Shown piece after piece: positions 29,848-33,424 of a stretch of 33,424 nt of DNA (its first letter is position 1; every line of letters starts with the position of its first letter). The stretch spans positions 1 through 33,424 of the forward strand of contig JAHFLU010000004.1 of NCBI GenBank assembly GCA_023264615.1, given 5' to 3'. The notes under the pieces are model-generated. The model ran no database searches, had not been told where the DNA came from, and was given only the letters and a program-made list of their open reading frames with translations. Source of the stretch: a bacterium. GTDB lineage: Bacteria > Patescibacteriota > Minisyncoccia > Phycocordibacterales > VMGT01. The translations under genes and the position numbers were made by a program.

Positions 29848-30816
29848 TTAGGTCTTTACAAGATTTGGGGGTATTTTCCCTTCAAGAGCGGCGATGATAT
29901 TGAGAGCAGCCATCTCCGCCATCTTTGTCCGTGTTTCTTCTGTCGCTGATGCAATATGCGGCGTCAATACCACATTTTCGAGTTCCGCGAGACCTGCTGT
30001 AAGAGCCGGTTCGTTTTCAAACACATCAAGCGCCGCGCCGCGGATAATTTTGGCGCGCAATGCGTCAACCAGCGCAACCTCATCTACAACCGGCCCACGT
30101 GACGTATTCACCAAATATCCCGATTCTTTCATCATTCCGAGACGTCTTGTATTGATCAGGTGTTTCGTCGAATCAAGGAGTGGTACATGAATCGTCACCA
30201 CGTCCGCATGTTTCAGTACATCATCCACCGTTTCAAAATACGTTGCATGATAATCTTTTTCAAAAAGTTCGTTCTGATGCACATCGTAGTAAATCACATC
30301 CATATCGAACCCATTGTGCGCATGGTACGCAACGCGTGAACCGATCCTTCCTGCACCGAGAACACCAAGTGTTTTGCCCGCCAGATCGGTGCCAAGAAAA
30401 AGCATAGGTGCCCAGCCGACAAATTTTCCTGCCCGTGTAAACCGATCTGCTTCCCCGATACGTGACGTCATTGCAAGAATGAGGGCAAATGTGTGCTCCG
30501 CAACAGTTTCTGTCAGAACGTCTGGCGTATTCGCTATTTGAATACCACGAGCAGTTACAGCCTTTACGTCAAGATTATTTGTCCCTACTGCATAGTTTGC
30601 AATAATTTTTACCTGCGGAGCCGCTGCAAGAACCTCTTCATCAATCGTATCTGTCAACAAACAGAGTATCGCATCATAAGCATCCTCTTTCAGCGCATTC
30701 ACAAGTTCTGTCTTTGAAAGCACACCATCCTTTTCGCTCATGGTGACCGAAAGCCCCCGATCCCGAAGCATTTTTAAACCGCTCTCTGGTATTTGCCGTG
30801 TTACATATACTTTCAT
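29848..30816 (-). CDS. D-isomer-specific 2-hydroxyacid dehydrogenase (glyoxylate/hydroxypyruvate reductase type)
   Basis: Reduces a 2-oxo acid such as glyoxylate or hydroxypyruvate with NAD(P)H. Seen: NYAVGTNNLDVKAVTARGI, the Rossmann motif LGVLGAGRIGSRVA (about 148-161), catalytic Arg in NTSRGPVVDE, Glu in DVFENEP and His in LTPHIASATEETR, all in the family order. The length of 322 aa is typical. The aspartate in YYDVH after the second strand suggests NAD preference. It starts 10 nt after the aldolase stop, so the two are an operon; the pairing suggests three-carbon metabolism. D-lactate or phosphoglycerate dehydrogenase activity cannot be excluded. Confidence 0.9.
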   Translation of the reverse strand: MKVYVTRQIPESGLKMLRDRGLSVTMSEKDGVLSKTELVNALKEDAYDAILCLLTDTIDEEVLAAAPQVKIIANYAVGTNNLDVKAVTARGIQIANTPDVLTETVAEHTFALILAMTSRIGEADRFTRAGKFVGWAPMLFLGTDLAGKTLGVLGAGRIGSRVAYHAHNGFDMDVIYYDVHQNELFEKDYHATYFETVDDVLKHADVVTIHVPLLDSTKHLINTRRLGMMKESGYLVNTSRGPVVDEVALVDALRAKIIRGAALDVFENEPALTAGLAELENVVLTPHIASATEETRTKMAEMAALNIIAALEGKIPPNLVKT

Positions 30817-30826
30817 ACCTTAAAAG

Positions 30827-31720
30827 TTATTGTATGTTACTAAAAAGTTTGAGACGATCGGTCACTACCTGCTGTACCGCCTGTACCGCCCCTTTAAGGA
30901 ATTTGTACGGGGCAATTTCGTCCGGATCTTCCTGGAGCGCGATCATAAGCGCCTTGCGGTATGCTACCCGAATCTCCGTGTTGATGTGGACGATAGAAAT
31001 TCCTGCCGCAATGCCAGCACGGAAATCATCATCGCTTGTCCCTGAACCGCCATGGAGTACAAGTGGCACATGAGCAGCTTCTAAAAGATTCTCAATCCGT
31101 TTAACATCCAGATGTTTAGGGTTATGCCCCGAAGCGAGCATGCCATGCATGTTGCCGACAGCAGGCGCGACAAGATCAACTCCCGTATGTTTTACAAATG
31201 CGGAAATTTCTTCTGGTTTTGTCAAATCTTCCGGTGTAAACGAAACTCCTTCCGGAATCGCATCCAGTATTTTTGACGAGGTACCGATAAACCCTATTTC
31301 TCCTTCTATAAGAATATCTCTTCCTTGCTTTTTTGAGGCCTCCCGAGCGTACTCGACACATTTTTTCGTCGTTTGTACATTATCATCAAAAGAAAGTTTG
31401 GTACCGTTGCCGTCAAAAATGGCTGCGTCGTAGCCCGCGTCAATCGCCTCTTGTACTTTTTCAAAAGAGTAACAATGGTCCGCATTGAGGTATATTGGAT
31501 AGTCATATTCATCCCGAATACTTTTTATCAGCGCGACTGCCTGCTTTGCACCAATGAAACCCCGTTCACCTTCTGACGTTCCGATAATCACCGGAACATT
31601 GAGTGCTTGCGCTGCATGAAAGACACCCCAAAGCCCCTCGAGATTCGAAATATTAAAATGGCCGATAGCGGTCTTTTTTGTACGCGCCTCTGTAATAACT
31701 TCCCGTAACGTGCTTACCAT
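30827..31720 (-). CDS. fba: Class II fructose-bisphosphate aldolase
   Basis: Zinc-dependent aldolase joining or splitting fructose-1,6-bisphosphate and triose phosphates. Seen: GHFNISNLEGL near the N-terminus, LNADHCYSFEKVQEAID with Asp81 and zinc-ligand His82, Glu141 in IEGEIGFIG, the zinc-ligand His192 in VGNMHGM, and His223 in LVLHGGSGTSDDDF, then ISIVHINTEIR. 297 aa from ATG 31720; seven residues upstream to 31741 have no family similarity. Tagatose-type aldolase activity is possible. An extended -10 ends 9 nt before the ATG and there is no Shine-Dalgarno. Divergent from a PfkB-family kinase. Confidence 0.93.
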   Translation of the reverse strand: MVSTLREVITEARTKKTAIGHFNISNLEGLWGVFHAAQALNVPVIIGTSEGERGFIGAKQAVALIKSIRDEYDYPIYLNADHCYSFEKVQEAIDAGYDAAIFDGNGTKLSFDDNVQTTKKCVEYAREASKKQGRDILIEGEIGFIGTSSKILDAIPEGVSFTPEDLTKPEEISAFVKHTGVDLVAPAVGNMHGMLASGHNPKHLDVKRIENLLEAAHVPLVLHGGSGTSDDDFRAGIAAGISIVHINTEIRVAYRKALMIALQEDPDEIAPYKFLKGAVQAVQQVVTDRLKLFSNIQ

Positions 31721-31729
31721 ATGCACACT

Positions 31730-31738
31730 ATTGTAACA
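31730..31738 (-). promoter_or_regulatory. Extended -10 of fba, near-leaderless
   Basis: TGTTACAAT on the minus strand ends 9 nt before ATG 31720, giving a leader of about 2-3 nt. No clear -35. Confidence 0.5.
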
Positions 31739-31779
31739 CATACTTCTTCTGCAATGGAATATTGTATTCGCACCATCGT

Positions 31780-31788
31780 TGCTATACT
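31780..31788 (+). promoter_or_regulatory. Extended -10 of the PfkB kinase gene
   Basis: TGCTATACT on the + strand gives a predicted start near 31795 and a leader of about 20 nt without Shine-Dalgarno. Confidence 0.55.
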
Positions 31789-31814
31789 ACTCTCATAGAA
31801 TTAACAAATACTCT

Positions 31815-32810
31815 ATGGAAACAAAACTTGATTTTGTCGCGATCGGCGATATTACGACTGACGCTTTCATCCGCCTTGCCGAGAGCGAAGCACACGTCGT
31901 CGAAACAGGGGGGCGGCAGGAAATCTGCATGAGCTTTGGAGACAAGATTCCTTATGAAAAAGTGGACATCGTTCGCGCCGTCGGCAACAGTCCAAACGCC
32001 GCAGTATCCGCTGCGCGCCTCGGTCTTGCTTCTGCTGTTGTCACAACAGTCGGGGACGATGAAAACGGGCGTGAATGCATACAGTCGCTCAAAGACTCCG
32101 GTGTTGAAGCACACTTTGTTACAACACAGCAAAACATTGAAACAAACTATCACTATGTTCTCTGTTATAAAGCCGAGCGGACTATTCTCGTCAAGCATCA
32201 TGAATATACGTATCGTTTGCCTGATGTTGGAGAACCTGTATTCCTCTATCTATCCTCACTTGCGGAAAATTCTCTCGAATATCATCACGAAATCGCGACA
32301 TATCTTGCCGCACACCCAAACGTAAAGCTTGCATTCCAGCCGGGCACATTCCAAATGAAACTGGGGTATGAAAATCTCAAAGATATATACAAACGCTCCG
32401 AGCTTTTTTTCTGCAACAAAGAAGAAGCGGAAAGAATCCTTGGGCGCGGAAAGAGTGAGCTTCCCGAACTCCTCGAGGGTGTTCACGCTCTGGGTCCAAA
32501 GATTGCGATTATTACCGATGGGCCAAAGGGGGCATACACATTCGACGGCAATGAGATCTGGCGCATGCCTATGTACCCCGACCCTGCACCGCCACAGAAT
32601 CGTACCGGTGCAGGCGATGCATTTGCCTCCACCTTTACAAGTGCCCTTATTCTTGGCAAAACCATACCCGAGGCACTCGCTTGGGGGCCCATAAATTCAA
32701 TGTCTGTCGTTCAACATGTCGGCGCACAAAAGGGACTTCTTTCGCGTGAAAAACTCCTTGAATTTCTCAAGGAGGCACCCAAAGACTACGTCCCAACCAA
32801 ACTACGTTAG
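31815..32810 (+). CDS. PfkB/ribokinase-family carbohydrate kinase
   Basis: Phosphorylates a sugar or sugar phosphate with ATP. Seen: an N-terminal strand LDFVAIGDITTDAF, the GNSPNAAVSAARLGL motif (58-72; family GGxxxNxA with the glycines changed), VTTVGDDENGREC, and the C-terminal signature NRTGAGDAFAS with catalytic Asp268. 331 aa from ATG 31815 (METKLDF); a start at 31779 would lie in the promoter. The substrate cannot be read from sequence. Neighbouring aldolase and transketolase suggest a fructose- or pentose-phosphate role, possibly replacing a missing PfkA; this is inference. Convergent with the transketolase gene, 8 nt apart, no terminator. Confidence 0.88.
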   Translation: METKLDFVAIGDITTDAFIRLAESEAHVVETGGRQEICMSFGDKIPYEKVDIVRAVGNSPNAAVSAARLGLASAVVTTVGDDENGRECIQSLKDSGVEAHFVTTQQNIETNYHYVLCYKAERTILVKHHEYTYRLPDVGEPVFLYLSSLAENSLEYHHEIATYLAAHPNVKLAFQPGTFQMKLGYENLKDIYKRSELFFCNKEEAERILGRGKSELPELLEGVHALGPKIAIITDGPKGAYTFDGNEIWRMPMYPDPAPPQNRTGAGDAFASTFTSALILGKTIPEALAWGPINSMSVVQHVGAQKGLLSREKLLEFLKEAPKDYVPTKLR

Positions 32811-32818
32811 GGTGAAAT

Positions 32819-33424
32819 CTATTTCCTGTTTTTCACTTTTTTGACAGCATCCTTGATTGAAGAAACCCCCATGCCATATTCTTCAATAAGCTGACTTGGT
32901 TCTCCTGATTGTCCAAATCGATTGTGGACCCCGATGAATTCAATCGGCACAGGATGAAGTTGTGCAAGAACTTCTGCCACAGCAGACCCCATGCCTCCCG
33001 CGATCTGATGTTCTTCAACAGTCACCACTGCTCCTCCTTTTTTTGCATACGCAACAATGGTATCAATATCCATCGGCTTTACTGTATGGTTGTTGATCAC
33101 GGCGACTCGAATTCCTTCATCTTTAAGTTCTTTTGCCGCAACGAGAGCATTATAAAGAAGCGAGGAACAACCAATGATTGCAACATCTATTTCGTCTTCA
33201 TCCCAGAGCACTTCGGCACGGCCGATCTCAAACGGCGTTTCGGCTGTCGTCCACACCGGACGATTGTCCCGATTAAAACGCATGTAGACAGGGCCAGCAA
33301 CGCTTACTGCAGCGAGCGTTGCTTTGCGTGCTTCTTCCATATCAGAGGGCACAACAACGGTCATGTTTGGTTGTACACGCATCAGCGCGACATCTTCGAG
33401 CTGCTGATGTGTCGCACCGTCAGG
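32819..33424 (-). CDS. Transketolase, C-terminal part, truncated by window edge
   Basis: Moves two-carbon units in the non-oxidative pentose-phosphate pathway. The frame runs off the right edge; the ATG at 33382 is internal. The visible part begins in the pyrimidine-binding domain (PDGATHQQLEDVALMR, then PNMTVVVPSDMEEARKA and GPVYMRFNR). The transketolase C-terminal domain follows (VAIIGCSSLLYNALVAAKELKDEG, INNHTVKPMDIDTIV, VTVEEHQIAGGMGSAVAEVL, NRFGQSGEPSQLIEEYG). Many CPR bacteria and archaea encode transketolase as two subunits; whether this is a split or a full-length gene cannot be told here. DXS or pyruvate dehydrogenase E1 beta are less likely from the motif spelling. Confidence 0.9.
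   Translation of the reverse strand, partial: PDGATHQQLEDVALMRVQPNMTVVVPSDMEEARKATLAAVSVAGPVYMRFNRDNRPVWTTAETPFEIGRAEVLWDEDEIDVAIIGCSSLLYNALVAAKELKDEGIRVAVINNHTVKPMDIDTIVAYAKKGGAVVTVEEHQIAGGMGSAVAEVLAQLHPVPIEFIGVHNRFGQSGEPSQLIEEYGMGVSSIKDAVKKVKNRK

Noticed and set aside
1-33424. CRISPR array, insertion sequence, prophage or integrative element
   Set aside because: No array of regularly spaced repeats, transposase, integrase or phage structural gene was seen.
1-33424. Alternative genetic code with UGA as glycine or tryptophan (as in some CPR lineages)
   Set aside because: rnhB, prmC and the 43-aa gene end at TGA in the expected place, and no conserved domain requires reading through TGA.

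Overview
The window looks like a chromosomal segment from an ultra-small bacterium of the Candidate Phyla Radiation (Patescibacteria), probably a Parcubacteria-type lineage. This placement is inferred, not proven. It rests on stripped-down versions of universal enzymes: ThrRS without its TGS domain, PheRS alpha without its N-terminal coiled coil, PheRS beta without its OB tRNA-binding domain, an SMC protein with no visible hinge, and short EF-Ts and PrmC. It also rests on a CPR-like L32 N-terminus and the absence of any biosynthetic operon apart from sugar-phosphate enzymes and one amino-acid dehydrogenase. TGA is used as an ordinary stop (rnhB, prmC, the 43-aa gene), so code 11 applies.

Layout. 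1-4.5 kb: the 3' end of RNase R, a convergent unknown gene, then smc. 4.6-7.9 kb: two unknown + strand genes lying between smc and the minus-strand run rpmF - nusB/Nudix fusion - rnc. 8.0-10.5 kb: a membrane-anchored substrate-binding/VWA protein, then rnhB. 10.5-16.9 kb (+): dnaE, a Leu/Val-type amino-acid dehydrogenase and thrS, with terminators after each. 16.9-22.9 kb (-): an unknown gene, gyrB followed by a SurA-N-like membrane protein, and pheS-pheT. 22.97-23.24 kb (+): a self-contained transcription unit for a 43-residue membrane peptide. 23.3-28.7 kb (-): a translation cluster made of a coiled-coil lytic transglycosylase, prmC, rpmE, prfA, rpsB, tsf, a small membrane protein and tRNA-Thr(UGU). 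28.7-29.75 kb (-): rplY and a small unknown gene. 29.8-33.4 kb: carbon metabolism (2-hydroxyacid dehydrogenase, class II aldolase, a divergent PfkB-family kinase, and the C-terminal part of transketolase running off the right edge).

How the genes work together. Most are informational: replication (dnaE, gyrB, smc, rnhB), RNA processing (rnr, rnc, nusB), and translation (thrS, pheST, rpsB, tsf, prfA with its methylase prmC, rpmE, rpmF, rplY, tRNA-Thr). The right end is a small sugar-phosphate module. Surface functions are the VWA/SBP protein, the transglycosylase and the 43-aa peptide.

The most striking window-wide signal is a split in expression signals. Eight housekeeping genes (smc, rnhB, dnaE, pheS, prfA, rpmE, rplY, fba) have a -10-like hexamer ending only 6-10 nt before the start codon and no Shine-Dalgarno sequence, so their mRNAs would be leaderless or nearly so. 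Six accessory or unknown genes (302-aa, VWA/SBP, amino-acid dehydrogenase, 126-aa, 43-aa, 92-aa) have a good Shine-Dalgarno, and most have a recognisable -35/-10 promoter giving a leader of about 30-50 nt. No rRNA, CRISPR array, insertion sequence or prophage was seen, and no gene-free stretch exceeds about 300 bases.
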